From assembly GCA_024742815.1 (NCBI GenBank), contig JANSXX010000009.1, forward strand, positions 1-64,000: DNA of 64,000 nucleotides. Direction: 5' to 3'. The notes beneath the pieces are model-generated. The model had not been told where the DNA came from, ran no database searches, and worked only from the letters and a program-made list of their open reading frames with translations. Every line of letters starts with the position of its first letter. Position 1 is the stretch's first letter. The position numbers and the translations under genes were made by a program. The stretch is from HXMU1420-13 sp024742815 (GTDB lineage Bacteria; Bacteroidota; Rhodothermia; Balneolales; Balneolaceae). Below are positions 51,197-60,197 of this stretch, piece after piece.

Positions 51197-52980
51197 ATCA
51201 CCTCTTCAGAGTTCTCGCTTTGTAAATGGTTTTCGAAACACATATCCAATTCGAATCCATCTTTTGTATTCATCTCATACTTGGCATCTAATTGAATGAG
51301 TAAAGATTTAATGATTTGGAATCCTAAACCGGTGGTAAAAGAATCGTCATCTGCATTGAATCCGATCCCGTTATCCATATAATGCACTAGGATATTTTTT
51401 CCATCGGGATGAATGGAAAGTTTGATTCTGCTTTCTTCGGATATAGTTGGGAAAGCATACTTGAGTGAATTGGTGATAAGCTCGTTGATCAATAATCCAA
51501 GTGGTATAGCCTGATTGATATTCAAATTTTCGAGCGTAATATCCAATTCATGTAAAACCCCGCGTGTTTGAATCTGCATATTCGATGCAATACTATTAAT
51601 CAATTGATCGTAATATGCTTTCAAATCTACTTTGCTGAATTCATCGGTCGAATACAGCAGTTCGTGAACCATCGCAATAGACATGACCCTATTTTGGGCG
51701 TCCATCAACTTGCTCTTTTCTGCTTCATTCACAGATCTAAAAACTTGAAGTTGTAGCAGACTAACTACAATGGATAAATTATTCTTTACGCGATGATGAA
51801 TTTCCTGTAGCAGCGTTTTCTTTTCAGCTAGCGAATCTTGGAGGTGAATTTTTTGAGCTTCTTGCTGGGTGATGTCTAATAATAGAATGATGATTTCTTC
51901 AATTTCCCGATCATCGTTGTAAATACAGCCGCTATGTACTTCAATGGCTACTTCCGAGCCATCCTTTATTTCTCGTTTGGCTACACCTTTAAACTGCCCT
52001 TGTTCTTTGATCAGCTTGAGATTCTTTTCGAAATCTTCATAGTATTTAGCCGTAGCTAATGGAGTAATTTTACCTAATACTTCTTCTTTTTTCCATCCAA
52101 GAATTCGTTCTGCAGCGGGATTCCAAAAATCCTTTACATGCCCGTTCGTATCTAGTGAATAAATTGGTATTGGAGATGCATTGATGAGGGATCGAAGTCG
52201 GCTATTCGCCTTTTCAAGTTTACGTTCTGCTTTAATCCGATCATCAATATCGGTAGCAATGGCTGTCCATGTAGTGGTTTCATTTTGATCATCATATTGA
52301 GGAAACAAGATCACTTGAAACCATTTATAATGACCGTTTTTGTTTTTAATCCTTATGATTTTTTGAACTGGATTTTCCAGCGATGATGCAATATCCCATT
52401 CTTTTTCCAGCTCGCGTGCTTCTTCGTTATCAAAATGATCTAACCAATTCCAAGCATCAAAATCATCACTGGTTTTGCCAAAATATTTAAGTGCTACTTT
52501 ATTCATGTATACGGGTTTGCCCGTTACATCATTGGTCCAGATTATGTGAGGTAAATTTTCGGTTAAACTGCGGTATTTTTCCTCAGAAGATTCTGCCAGT
52601 CCTTTAGATTCAGTTATTTCTGTATGATCTAAGGCAATGGTTAGCATGTAGTTTTTTCCGTCGATCTTGAGGTTCATTACCTCGATTTTAGCTACCAGTA
52701 TTTTTCCATTTTTTCCGGTAACCCGCCAAACGAGTTTCTTATTTTTTCGATACTTGAGAAAATGGAAAAACTCATTAAATGCAGCAGCCATTTTTTTTGG
52801 GCCAAGCAGAATGGAAACACTTTTATTTAATAGCTCTTCTTTGGAATACCCAGAAATTTTGCAAAAGGCGTCATTTACAAACACAAAGTGTAATCCCTGT
52901 GTTGTAATACAGAAAGGTATATTTTTACTATTATAGAGCGGACTTCCAATCGCCTGCTCTACAAGTTTTTCGTCAACCAT
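51193..52980 (-). CDS. PAS-domain histidine kinase (HisKA_2 type)
   Basis: Soluble sensor kinase of 595 aa. Three PAS domains are visible at about residues 15-120 (PFCITTQGLHFVFVNDAFCK), 132-250 (HIIWTNDVTGKPVYMNKVAL) and 262-380 (IPIYSLDTNGHVKDFWNPAA). A HisKA_2 domain follows with the phospho-accepting His in LQEIHHRVKNNLS near 390. The HATPase part has INELITNSLKYAF (N box), DNGIGF (G1) and GLGFQII. Kinases of this class often phosphorylate stand-alone receivers. No membrane segment is present, so the signal is cytoplasmic. No response regulator is adjacent. Confidence 0.92.
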   Translation of the reverse strand: MVDEKLVEQAIGSPLYNSKNIPFCITTQGLHFVFVNDAFCKISGYSKEELLNKSVSILLGPKKMAAAFNEFFHFLKYRKNKKLVWRVTGKNGKILVAKIEVMNLKIDGKNYMLTIALDHTEITESKGLAESSEEKYRSLTENLPHIIWTNDVTGKPVYMNKVALKYFGKTSDDFDAWNWLDHFDNEEARELEKEWDIASSLENPVQKIIRIKNKNGHYKWFQVILFPQYDDQNETTTWTAIATDIDDRIKAERKLEKANSRLRSLINASPIPIYSLDTNGHVKDFWNPAAERILGWKKEEVLGKITPLATAKYYEDFEKNLKLIKEQGQFKGVAKREIKDGSEVAIEVHSGCIYNDDREIEEIIILLLDITQQEAQKIHLQDSLAEKKTLLQEIHHRVKNNLSIVVSLLQLQVFRSVNEAEKSKLMDAQNRVMSIAMVHELLYSTDEFSKVDLKAYYDQLINSIASNMQIQTRGVLHELDITLENLNINQAIPLGLLINELITNSLKYAFPTISEESRIKLSIHPDGKNILVHYMDNGIGFNADDDSFTTGLGFQIIKSLLIQLDAKYEMNTKDGFELDMCFENHLQSENSEEVI

Positions 52981-53282
52981 GTCACTCCTTAAACCGACCT
53001 AAATCATTTCCATCCGTCAACCCTTAATAGTTTAATATAGAATAATTCTCTTCATTTTATAAGTAATAAGGGCACTTATTTTGGCCGCGCAGCTAACAAT
53101 CTGATATTCAGAGGATTAATGATTAAGAAGAAATATTGCAGCTGTTTGTGAATTAAAAGTGATGTTTTGAAATATAAGTTATCGGGAGAAAGCAGAGAGT
53201 ATTGAACAACCAAGAATACTCCGTTTGGGGGATAGAGAATAGCTATGCAAGAGGGTACCATTTGGTAAACTAAACGAATAGA
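52981..53282. other. Gap between kinase and lipoprotein genes
   Basis: Divergent intergenic region. The first bases contain the kinase ribosome-binding site. A CCGATAAC word at about 53160 on the minus strand has no TAAG-like -35 at 20 nt, so no sigma-28 promoter is called. Nothing else was recognised. Confidence 0.35.
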
Positions 53283-54977
53283 ATGATGATGAAAAAATAC
53301 GTTGGCTTACTGAGTGTGTTAATACTTTTTAGTTCCTGTGCTACTATCCAAACAAAAATGGGTGAAGTTGCCATGAAACTAATGACCAAAAAAGAAAAAG
53401 ATTTTGGCCAAATAGCAGCTTTAGGATTGTATCAATCAAATATGTATTCGCCGGAAACAGGGATTACCCTGGGATCCGGGGCAGACTGGCAGGAAGGACA
53501 CACGCTGGTTGGTGTACAACTTTTAAAGCCCGATGGCAGCGTTGGTTTCATTAATCTGGATGGTACTGTAACCGTAGATGGAAAAGAAGCGCCCGGTTAT
53601 GGCGGTGGCGTTTATATGGCAAAATTTGATGAAGGAGATACATCCCCAAAAACCGTTCGGTTAGAAAATGTAGATGGTGATGTTACTGAATTCACGATTT
53701 CTGCTGCTCCATCGGTATCCATTCGAAGTATTAACGGAATGAGCGAGAATGCAACTATTAATATGAACGAAGATTTGGAACTTGAACTCGATTTCAATGA
53801 AGCTGCGCGTGGCAAGCGAGTACGAATCGCATTAATTACAAAAGCTGTTGGAGTTAAAGGATTTGCATACTTTCAATCCACTTTAGTTGACAATAAAATT
53901 ACGGTTCCGGCGAATGCTTTCCTTCATAAACATATTGCAGGTGGCGGCCCAACGGGTAAAGATGTTACAAATTGGGCAACCGGGGAGAATCACCTACAAG
54001 TTTCCATAGTTGAAGATAACAGAGAAAACGCCAATCAACCGTTTACTTATTTCAAGCGAACTTCAACGTCCTTCGATACACAACCGGTTACCTTAGAAGG
54101 TGACGTTGAAGGCAGAGCCTACATCAGAATAAAAGGAAGTGTAGAGGAAGCCAATGGAAAGTTTTCGTACAACGCGTACAGTTCCAATGCATGGTATGCA
54201 CGGCCTCTGAACACACAAATAAACAGAATTGGATTGGCCTCGCTCTCCATAAATGGTACGTTGTTCGAGCAAGAAACAGAAACCAGTGAAAGTGAAACGG
54301 ATTATGGTTCTTACCGGGTAATTACAACAACTACCACAACCACAACTTTCGAATTTCCACAATTGGATGACCGTTATTGGAATCAGTTTATGGAAAACAT
54401 GTACGCTGACTTAGTTCAAACGCTCGAAAGTGATTTTGGGGCAAGTGTTGTAGATGTGGATGCAATTACATCGAACCCAATTTATAACGAATTCTATGAA
54501 CCAGAAGACGAGAACACGAAAGTATATATCAAGAAGAATTTCAGAGATACGAAACGATTGGTTGCTACATCGTTAGGCGAAATTCTCTCCGATCGAAGTA
54601 CTGCAATGATTGCAGACGCCGCACCGATGCCATCACTTCTGCGGGATATGGACTTGGATGCTTTGTTGAATATCTCGATTGATTATCGGGTTGCAGCAAA
54701 CAGCGATGACAAAATTGTGTTATTGCCTTTAGTGAGCTTTCAAATAACCGGACAAACCCAAGCTTTCGACGGGATGGCGAATACATGGATGCAGGGAAGT
54801 TTTGAAGGCCCAGGAGTGCCGTTCTCGAGGGATGAGTTTACGGATCTGAATGCGTTAAATAGAATCGGGCAAAAAGATATGATCATCAATCTGATCAAAA
54901 AGACCATGCAGGAGTTGACTGCAGAACAATCGCGATTCGGATACGACGAAGTATGGAATGTAGCGCTGTCAAACTAA
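53283..54977 (+). CDS. Lipoprotein of unknown function
   Basis: 564 aa with a lipoprotein signal peptide; the cysteine at 19 sits in LFSSC. An N-terminal part (about 40-140) includes TDWQEGHT-like segments (ADWQEGHTLVGVQLLKPDGS) and an Ig-like beta region to about 290. A Ser/Thr-rich stretch with a run of eight Thr lies near 350. The C-terminal region (about 370-564) is helical with DADAI and conserved-looking KNFRDTKRLVATSLGEILSD. No family is recognised. It has its own terminator at 55008, so it is monocistronic. Confidence 0.7.
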   Translation: MMMKKYVGLLSVLILFSSCATIQTKMGEVAMKLMTKKEKDFGQIAALGLYQSNMYSPETGITLGSGADWQEGHTLVGVQLLKPDGSVGFINLDGTVTVDGKEAPGYGGGVYMAKFDEGDTSPKTVRLENVDGDVTEFTISAAPSVSIRSINGMSENATINMNEDLELELDFNEAARGKRVRIALITKAVGVKGFAYFQSTLVDNKITVPANAFLHKHIAGGGPTGKDVTNWATGENHLQVSIVEDNRENANQPFTYFKRTSTSFDTQPVTLEGDVEGRAYIRIKGSVEEANGKFSYNAYSSNAWYARPLNTQINRIGLASLSINGTLFEQETETSESETDYGSYRVITTTTTTTTFEFPQLDDRYWNQFMENMYADLVQTLESDFGASVVDVDAITSNPIYNEFYEPEDENTKVYIKKNFRDTKRLVATSLGEILSDRSTAMIADAAPMPSLLRDMDLDALLNISIDYRVAANSDDKIVLLPLVSFQITGQTQAFDGMANTWMQGSFEGPGVPFSRDEFTDLNALNRIGQKDMIINLIKKTMQELTAEQSRFGYDEVWNVALSN

Positions 54978-55007
54978 CCTAGACTGACCATTAATAATCA
55001 AAAAAAT

Positions 55008-55039
55008 AAAAAGCGATTTCTGGCGGAATCGCTTTTTTA
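55008..55039 (+). terminator. Terminator after the 564-aa lipoprotein gene
   Basis: AAGCGATT pairs with AATCGCTT across an 8-nt loop, then 6 T. Confidence 0.9.
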
Positions 55040-55105
55040 TTTATAAGAAGTTCACATTTCTTCGATATTCTTTGCCGGAAACAAATAATTAATGGAGCGT
55101 TAGAA

Positions 55106-56377
55106 ATGGGCGTATACAAATCAGCAGAAGAAGCTGTAAAACTCATCAAGTCGAACGACAGAGTGTTTATTCATGGTGTAAATGCCGTGCCATTCAAGTT
55201 AATAGAGGCCATGGTAGGGCGTGCATCGGAATTACGAAATGTAGAAGTAGTTCATATTCATACCGAGGGCGAAGCATTATATGCCAAACCCGAATATGCT
55301 GAAAATTTTAGAGCTAATGTGTTTTTCGTTGGGGCAAACATGCGAAAGGCTGTAAACGAAGGTAGAGCAGATTATATACCTGTTTTTCTAAGTGATGTAC
55401 CCGGATTAATGCGGAAAGGAATATTGCCCATCGATGTTGCATTGCTAAACCTTTCACCTCCTGATAAACACGGATATTGCTCGATGGGTGTTTCAGTGGT
55501 TGGCGCACTTCCAGCTGCAGAAACGGCGAAGTTTGTGATTGCACAAATCAATCCCAATATGCCACGTACACACGGTGCAGGTTTCATTCATGTGAATGAT
55601 ATCGATGTGATGGTTGAAAATAACGATCCTCTTCCGGAGCAAATTCTACCCGAACCAAATGATATTGAAATGCGGATTGGGCGCTTTTGTACCGAACTAG
55701 TGGAAGATGGCGCCACACTACAAATGGGAATTGGAGCCATTCCTAATGCAGTACTCAAGAGTTTGGTGAATCATAAAGATCTTGGAATTCACACCGAAAT
55801 GTTTGCCGACGGCGTGATTGACCTGGTTGAAAAAGGAGTGATCAACGGACGTAAGAAAGTAAAATTCCCCGGCAAAGTGGTTTCGGGATTCGTGATGGGA
55901 TCAAAAAGAGTGTACGAGTACATCGACGACAATCCTTCCATTGCTATGCTCGATATCGAGTATGTGAACAGCACAAAAGTGATTAAACAAAATCCGAAAG
56001 TAACGGCTATTAACAGTGCAGTAGAAATTGACATAACCGGACAGGTTTGCGCCGATTCCATCGGGACCTATCATTACAGTGGTGTAGGCGGACAAATGGA
56101 TTTTATTCGCGGAGCTGCAAAATCGAAAGGCGGGAAACCAATTATAGCACTGCCATCTCAAACCAATAAAGGCATCAGCAGAATTGTGCCGTTTCTAAAA
56201 CAAGGGGCCGGCGTGGTTACAACACGAGCTCACGTAAACTACATTGTAACCGAGTATGGAATTGCCAGTTTATACGGTAAAAATTTAAGTCAGCGTGCGA
56301 AAGCAATGGTAGAAATTGCGCATCCCGATCACCGCGAAGAACTAGACAAAGCGGTGTTCGAGCGATTCAAAGTATAA
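55106..56377 (+). CDS. Acetyl-CoA hydrolase / 4-hydroxybutyrate CoA-transferase family
   Basis: 423-aa class I CoA-transferase of the acetyl-CoA hydrolase/transferase family. SPPDKHGYCSMGVSVVGA is the family GxG-type loop, LQMGIGAIPNAVL and FADGVIDL follow, and YSGVGGQMDFIRGAA and VTEYGIASLYGKNLSQRAKA contain the typical C-terminal motifs with the EYG glutamate. It is likely to move CoA between short-chain acids (for example acetate, butyrate or 4-hydroxybutyrate). The substrate cannot be fixed from sequence. Monocistronic, with a terminator at 56401. Confidence 0.88.
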   Translation: MGVYKSAEEAVKLIKSNDRVFIHGVNAVPFKLIEAMVGRASELRNVEVVHIHTEGEALYAKPEYAENFRANVFFVGANMRKAVNEGRADYIPVFLSDVPGLMRKGILPIDVALLNLSPPDKHGYCSMGVSVVGALPAAETAKFVIAQINPNMPRTHGAGFIHVNDIDVMVENNDPLPEQILPEPNDIEMRIGRFCTELVEDGATLQMGIGAIPNAVLKSLVNHKDLGIHTEMFADGVIDLVEKGVINGRKKVKFPGKVVSGFVMGSKRVYEYIDDNPSIAMLDIEYVNSTKVIKQNPKVTAINSAVEIDITGQVCADSIGTYHYSGVGGQMDFIRGAAKSKGGKPIIALPSQTNKGISRIVPFLKQGAGVVTTRAHVNYIVTEYGIASLYGKNLSQRAKAMVEIAHPDHREELDKAVFERFKV

Positions 56378-56400
56378 TTTTTGATTAGTTATAGGTTATA

Positions 56401-56433
56401 AACGGAGGGGACATTACATCCTCTCCGTTTTTT
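56401..56433 (+). terminator. Terminator after the CoA-transferase gene
   Basis: AACGGAGGGGA pairs with TCCTCTCCGTT (one G-U), then T run. Confidence 0.9.
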
Positions 56434-56471
56434 GTATCTATCAATTGCGCAAATTCTTCTTAGATTCACAG

Positions 56472-57602
56472 ATGATTATTCGCAAGCTCTTATTCTTAAT
56501 TCTATTTGCAGGGTTGATTGGATGTACGCAAACGACTTCAAAAAATGATTCGAAACTCCCGAATGTTCGAAATTTCGATATTTCAGATGTAACTGAAATT
56601 AGCTTAACTCAAGATAATACATTCAGAGGTTCGCAGAATGCTGAGGTTACCAAAATCGGAGATATTGCAACCGATGAGCAAGGAAATGTTTATTTCTCTG
56701 ATGTCTTCAAAAATAAAATTCATGTAGTTGATTCTTCTGGGCTTCCAATTGCTACTATGGGTAGATCCGGAGGAAGAGCCGGCGAGTTTTATAAACTGGG
56801 AGACATCAAGGTAGTTGGCGAGTTGGTGTATGGCTTTGATGAAGAACGAGTTGCCATGAATTTGTATCACACCAATGAATTTGAATTCAGATCTACAGTA
56901 ACTTTTTCAAGCCAAGGTTTGAACAGCGATTCATTGCAATTGAATCCATATTCAGCACAGGTAGTATCAGAAAACGAATTTTTAGTAGGATTTCAGCAGG
57001 TAAATTCTCCAACCGATCGACAACTATATTACTTTCGCACTGACAACAATGCTGAAAACTATTCAGAACAACTTCTTACTTATCCCAATAAAAAGCTTTT
57101 TGTAGAACAAGGATCCGAAGGCATCACTATTATGATGATGCCATACGAGCGGGAAACACTCTTACAGTCGGATTCAGCCGTAAACTTATACACGTTATTT
57201 ACGGAAGACTTTTTGGTTAAAAAGTTCGACCGTGAAGGCAACTATCTGGAAGCATGGCATTATCCTTTTGAGAAACGAAGACTCAACAAATCTGATGCTA
57301 TTGATTTATACACAGAAACCGATATCCGAAGAGCCATTCGAGGAGATAACGCTCCCAACACCTGGCCGGCCGTAGCACATTATTTTATTGATAAAAACAA
57401 CCGCCATTGGGTAGCCACTATTACTCAAAATCTGGAGAATTACACGTGGTATGTACTTAATGCTGATGGTCAATTAAAAGGCAATTTTGAACTCTCTCGC
57501 GATTTCGAACTATTGGCTGTACGTGATCATCAATTGTATGCCAAAAAGTTTAATCCTCGTACGTACGCCGAAGAAATTATTCGATTCAATGTAGCATGGT
57601 AG
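56472..57602 (+). CDS. 6-bladed beta-propeller lipoprotein
   Basis: 376 aa from the chosen start. The ATG at 56472 gives a clean lipoprotein signal (IIRKLLFLILFAGLIGC, lipidated Cys18), whereas a TTG 27 nt upstream only adds charged residues. The body shows NHL-type propeller blades: IGDIATDEQGNVYFSDVFKN, IHVVDSSGLPIATMGRSGGR, and an LVKKFDREGNYLEAWHYPFE repeat. Such lipoproteins are widespread in Bacteroidota-like genomes and have no assigned function. It may form an operon with the next gene 40 nt on. Confidence 0.8.
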   Translation: MIIRKLLFLILFAGLIGCTQTTSKNDSKLPNVRNFDISDVTEISLTQDNTFRGSQNAEVTKIGDIATDEQGNVYFSDVFKNKIHVVDSSGLPIATMGRSGGRAGEFYKLGDIKVVGELVYGFDEERVAMNLYHTNEFEFRSTVTFSSQGLNSDSLQLNPYSAQVVSENEFLVGFQQVNSPTDRQLYYFRTDNNAENYSEQLLTYPNKKLFVEQGSEGITIMMMPYERETLLQSDSAVNLYTLFTEDFLVKKFDREGNYLEAWHYPFEKRRLNKSDAIDLYTETDIRRAIRGDNAPNTWPAVAHYFIDKNNRHWVATITQNLENYTWYVLNADGQLKGNFELSRDFELLAVRDHQLYAKKFNPRTYAEEIIRFNVAW

Positions 57603-57642
57603 TAGTGGAAAAAGATGAATATCTGCAACAAGGAAATGAACT

Positions 57643-59034
57643 ATGAGTGATAAACCGCAAAGATTCATATCTGTAGATCTACTACGAGCTATAGCTATTT
57701 TAGGCATGATACTCTCCGGTTATATTGCTTTTGGAGGAGTGATGCCGGCGTGGATGTATCATGCACAACTTCCACCACCAACTCATGCGTTTAATCCGGA
57801 AATACCCGGCCTAACATGGGTTGATCTTGTGTTTCCTATGTTCTTGTTTACCATGGGGATTGCATTTCCTTTTTCGCTACGAAAACGGCTAAATCAATCG
57901 GCTGGAATCAGACCAATTATTCAGAAAATTAGTATTCGATTTTTTCTTCTTGTTTACTTTGCGATCTATCTGCAGCATATAAAACCGTACAATTTATCCT
58001 CTTCACCATCGACGATTGATTGGGGGCTCTCACTGATCGGTTTTATTCTTTTGTTGGGAGCTTTTGGCGGCTATCAGAAATTTTTCAAAACAAAAATAGC
58101 CGGGCAGTATAGTTTTTTGATGGGGAGCCTTCTCTTTCTTGCAATACTGGAAGCTAGTAAAACCAATTTCGAGTTCAGTTTATACCGAAGCGATATTATC
58201 ATTTTGGTTCTTGCGAATGTCGCATTTTTTGGCGCTTTAGCTTGGATAATCACCAAAGACAATGCTCTCCATAGAGTGTTAATCATTATAGGTGTTTTAG
58301 GATTAAAACTTGGAGCAACTATTCCGGATGCATGGACCAACGAGCTTTGGACCTTCGATGCAATTAGCTGGCTTTTTCGAGTTAGTTTTCTGGAATACCT
58401 GATTATCGTTTTGGCGGGAAGTATAGTTGGTGATTGGCTTCAATCATCCGTAGAAAAAAGAAATGATCACTTAAAATCTGAATCGAAAAGTAAATCGTTG
58501 CTTAGCCTTTCGATTGTATTTCTGATCGTAGTTATGAGCTTAATCGGACTTTTTGCCCGATGGGAGTTTGAGACAATAGTCATTCAAAGTGTACTTGTAA
58601 TTGCCTTATTTACAATCAAAAAAGCAAATCCTACCGAAAGAGAGATTACAATTCTATCTGCCGCACTGTTAATTATCGGAATGTTAATGGAGCCTTTTGA
58701 AGGTGGAGTGAAGAAAGATCCAACCACCATCAGTTATTTATTCATATCTGCCGGACTCTCCGGCTCTCTGCTTCTTTTTTGTATGGATTTGCTGAAAGTT
58801 GTGCCAACTAAGAGCTTAAGCTGGCTGATTGATTCAGGGCAAAACCCAATGGTTGCCTATGTTCTGCCCACGATCTTTTTATTTCCGGTATTCGGTTTAT
58901 TGGATGTACACGATTGGATCAATTATCTGAATGCCAACGAATGGACCGGATTGCTCAAAGGCTTAATCTATACTACGCTGGCAATGATCATCACCTCAAT
59001 GCTTACAAAACGGGGATTCATCCTGAAAACGTGA
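57643..59034 (+). CDS. DUF5009-like multispan membrane acyltransferase homologue
   Basis: 463 aa with about 11-12 membrane segments. The N-terminus RFISVDLLRAIAILGMILSG and LTWVDLVFPMFLFTMGIAFP match the DUF5009 / heparan-alpha-glucosaminide N-acetyltransferase-like fold. The RAxxIxGMxLV-type motif is seen, and further blocks include SWLIDSGQNPMVAYVLPTIF near 395. Acetyl transfer across the membrane is known only for distant relatives, so activity is inferred weakly. It lies 40 nt after the propeller lipoprotein gene. Confidence 0.82.
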   Translation: MSDKPQRFISVDLLRAIAILGMILSGYIAFGGVMPAWMYHAQLPPPTHAFNPEIPGLTWVDLVFPMFLFTMGIAFPFSLRKRLNQSAGIRPIIQKISIRFFLLVYFAIYLQHIKPYNLSSSPSTIDWGLSLIGFILLLGAFGGYQKFFKTKIAGQYSFLMGSLLFLAILEASKTNFEFSLYRSDIIILVLANVAFFGALAWIITKDNALHRVLIIIGVLGLKLGATIPDAWTNELWTFDAISWLFRVSFLEYLIIVLAGSIVGDWLQSSVEKRNDHLKSESKSKSLLSLSIVFLIVVMSLIGLFARWEFETIVIQSVLVIALFTIKKANPTEREITILSAALLIIGMLMEPFEGGVKKDPTTISYLFISAGLSGSLLLFCMDLLKVVPTKSLSWLIDSGQNPMVAYVLPTIFLFPVFGLLDVHDWINYLNANEWTGLLKGLIYTTLAMIITSMLTKRGFILKT

Positions 59035-59210
59035 TTTAAAACGTTCAAAACCTTAGCAAAGGAAGAGCACTCAATCTCGTAGCACATCTATTAAACTCGT
59101 GGCAAAAAGCTAATAGTTTCCAATGTTTCTCAAAGGTTGGGAGTTATTGGCAGATTTGCGCTATAATTTGGCAAAAAATCGCTATAAACAGTTAATAAAA
59201 TTTAACTTAA

Positions 59211-59234
59211 TGAAAAACTATGTTCGTCGATAAT
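59211..59234 (+). other. Short upstream frame overlapping a gene start
   Basis: ATG AAA AAC TAT GTT CGT CGA TAA, 7 codons, begins 9 nt before the ATG at 59220 and ends inside that gene. It could couple or limit translation. Alternatively, the upstream ATG is unused. Confidence 0.25.
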
Positions 59235-59531
59235 GGAATAAACAAATCCACCGATAACCTAAATATTGATTCATCGATGTATAATATTTCACCACCTACT
59301 GCAAAAGATGCATACAATGCCATTGTGAAGATAATTGGAGAAGCACAGGCAAAGGAAGCATGGATGCAAGCATGTACTGCATGCAGACTTACAAAAGCGC
59401 CTCAAAATTTGATGGAATTAAAAAATGTATTACAGGCCATATCAAGCAAAAATACACTAGCAAGTGTGCCGGCCACTTCATTATTGATCAAAATTCGATC
59501 GTATGAAGGAATCACAAAGAAATCTGCATAA
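59220..59531 (+). CDS. Small unknown protein preceding a GAF gene
   Basis: 103-aa helical, soluble protein with two cysteines in MQACTACRLTKAPQ and the region DAYNAIVKIIGEAQAKEAWM. No family is recognised. The gene is followed after 19 nt by the GAF gene on the same strand, so they are probably co-transcribed and may act together. A longer 5' frame of 7 codons overlaps its start. Confidence 0.6.
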   Translation: MFVDNGINKSTDNLNIDSSMYNISPPTAKDAYNAIVKIIGEAQAKEAWMQACTACRLTKAPQNLMELKNVLQAISSKNTLASVPATSLLIKIRSYEGITKKSA

Positions 59532-59550
59532 TAAAAAAGAAGAGATCACT

Positions 59551-60078
59551 ATGAATATTACTCAATCACAAGTAAAAGACGTAATCAAAGACCCTGAAAG
59601 ATTACAGGAAATCGTAGCGTTAGATTTATTTTCTGAAGAAGTTAAAAATGTATTGGACGATGTAACCCAAAAAGCTGCTGAGCGATTTAACCTACCCATA
59701 GGATTAGTTAGCCTTGTTTTGGATGAAGCACAATTCTGGGCCTCAAAATTTGGTATTGATGAAGGCTGGATGAGCGAATCGTTGGGAACGGATGTGGAAT
59801 GGTCGTTTTGCCAGTACGCCGTTAAAGAAAACAAACCATTTGTTGTTGAAAATGCACTCGAGAATGACCTAGTAAAGGATTCTCCTTTAGTAGAAAATGA
59901 AGGCATCCGATGCTATGCCGGTATCCCTATGACCACCTCAAAAGGACAAACTATTGGTTCTTTTTGTGTGGTAGGACCCGAGGAAAGATCATTTAGTGAA
60001 GAAGATCTTAACGATCTTAGAGAGCTTGCAGAGGAAGCTGTTTTACGAATAGAGCGAAGAGCCGGAAGAGACGTTTAG
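59551..60078 (+). CDS. Stand-alone GAF-domain protein
   Basis: 175 aa, essentially one GAF domain. The motif VEWSFCQYAVKENKPFVVEN followed by IRCYAGIPMTTSKGQTIGSF and CVVGPEERSFSEEDLNDL is diagnostic of the bacterial sensory GAF class. The ATG at 59551 is used because the 48 nt upstream read as an additional charged peptide that overlaps the previous gene. Ligand and partner are unknown. Ends with a strong terminator. Confidence 0.85.
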   Translation: MNITQSQVKDVIKDPERLQEIVALDLFSEEVKNVLDDVTQKAAERFNLPIGLVSLVLDEAQFWASKFGIDEGWMSESLGTDVEWSFCQYAVKENKPFVVENALENDLVKDSPLVENEGIRCYAGIPMTTSKGQTIGSFCVVGPEERSFSEEDLNDLRELAEEAVLRIERRAGRDV

Positions 60079-60109
60079 CGTAATTCAGTCCCACCCAAAA
60101 TTCTAGGTT

Positions 60110-60145
60110 AAGCCCATCTTTATGGAAGTGAAGATGGGCTTTTTG
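60110..60145 (+). terminator. Terminator after the GAF gene
   Basis: AAGCCCATCTT pairs with AAGATGGGCTT across a 10-nt loop, then 5 T. Confidence 0.9.
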
Positions 60146-60197
60146 TTATTCAATGTGGCTTCAGATTAGAAATTAATTTAATTCGAGTATTTAATGT

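Noticed and set aside
53155..53170. CCGATAAC on the minus strand before the PAS kinase
   Set aside because: No TAAG-like box at 20 nt; probably chance.
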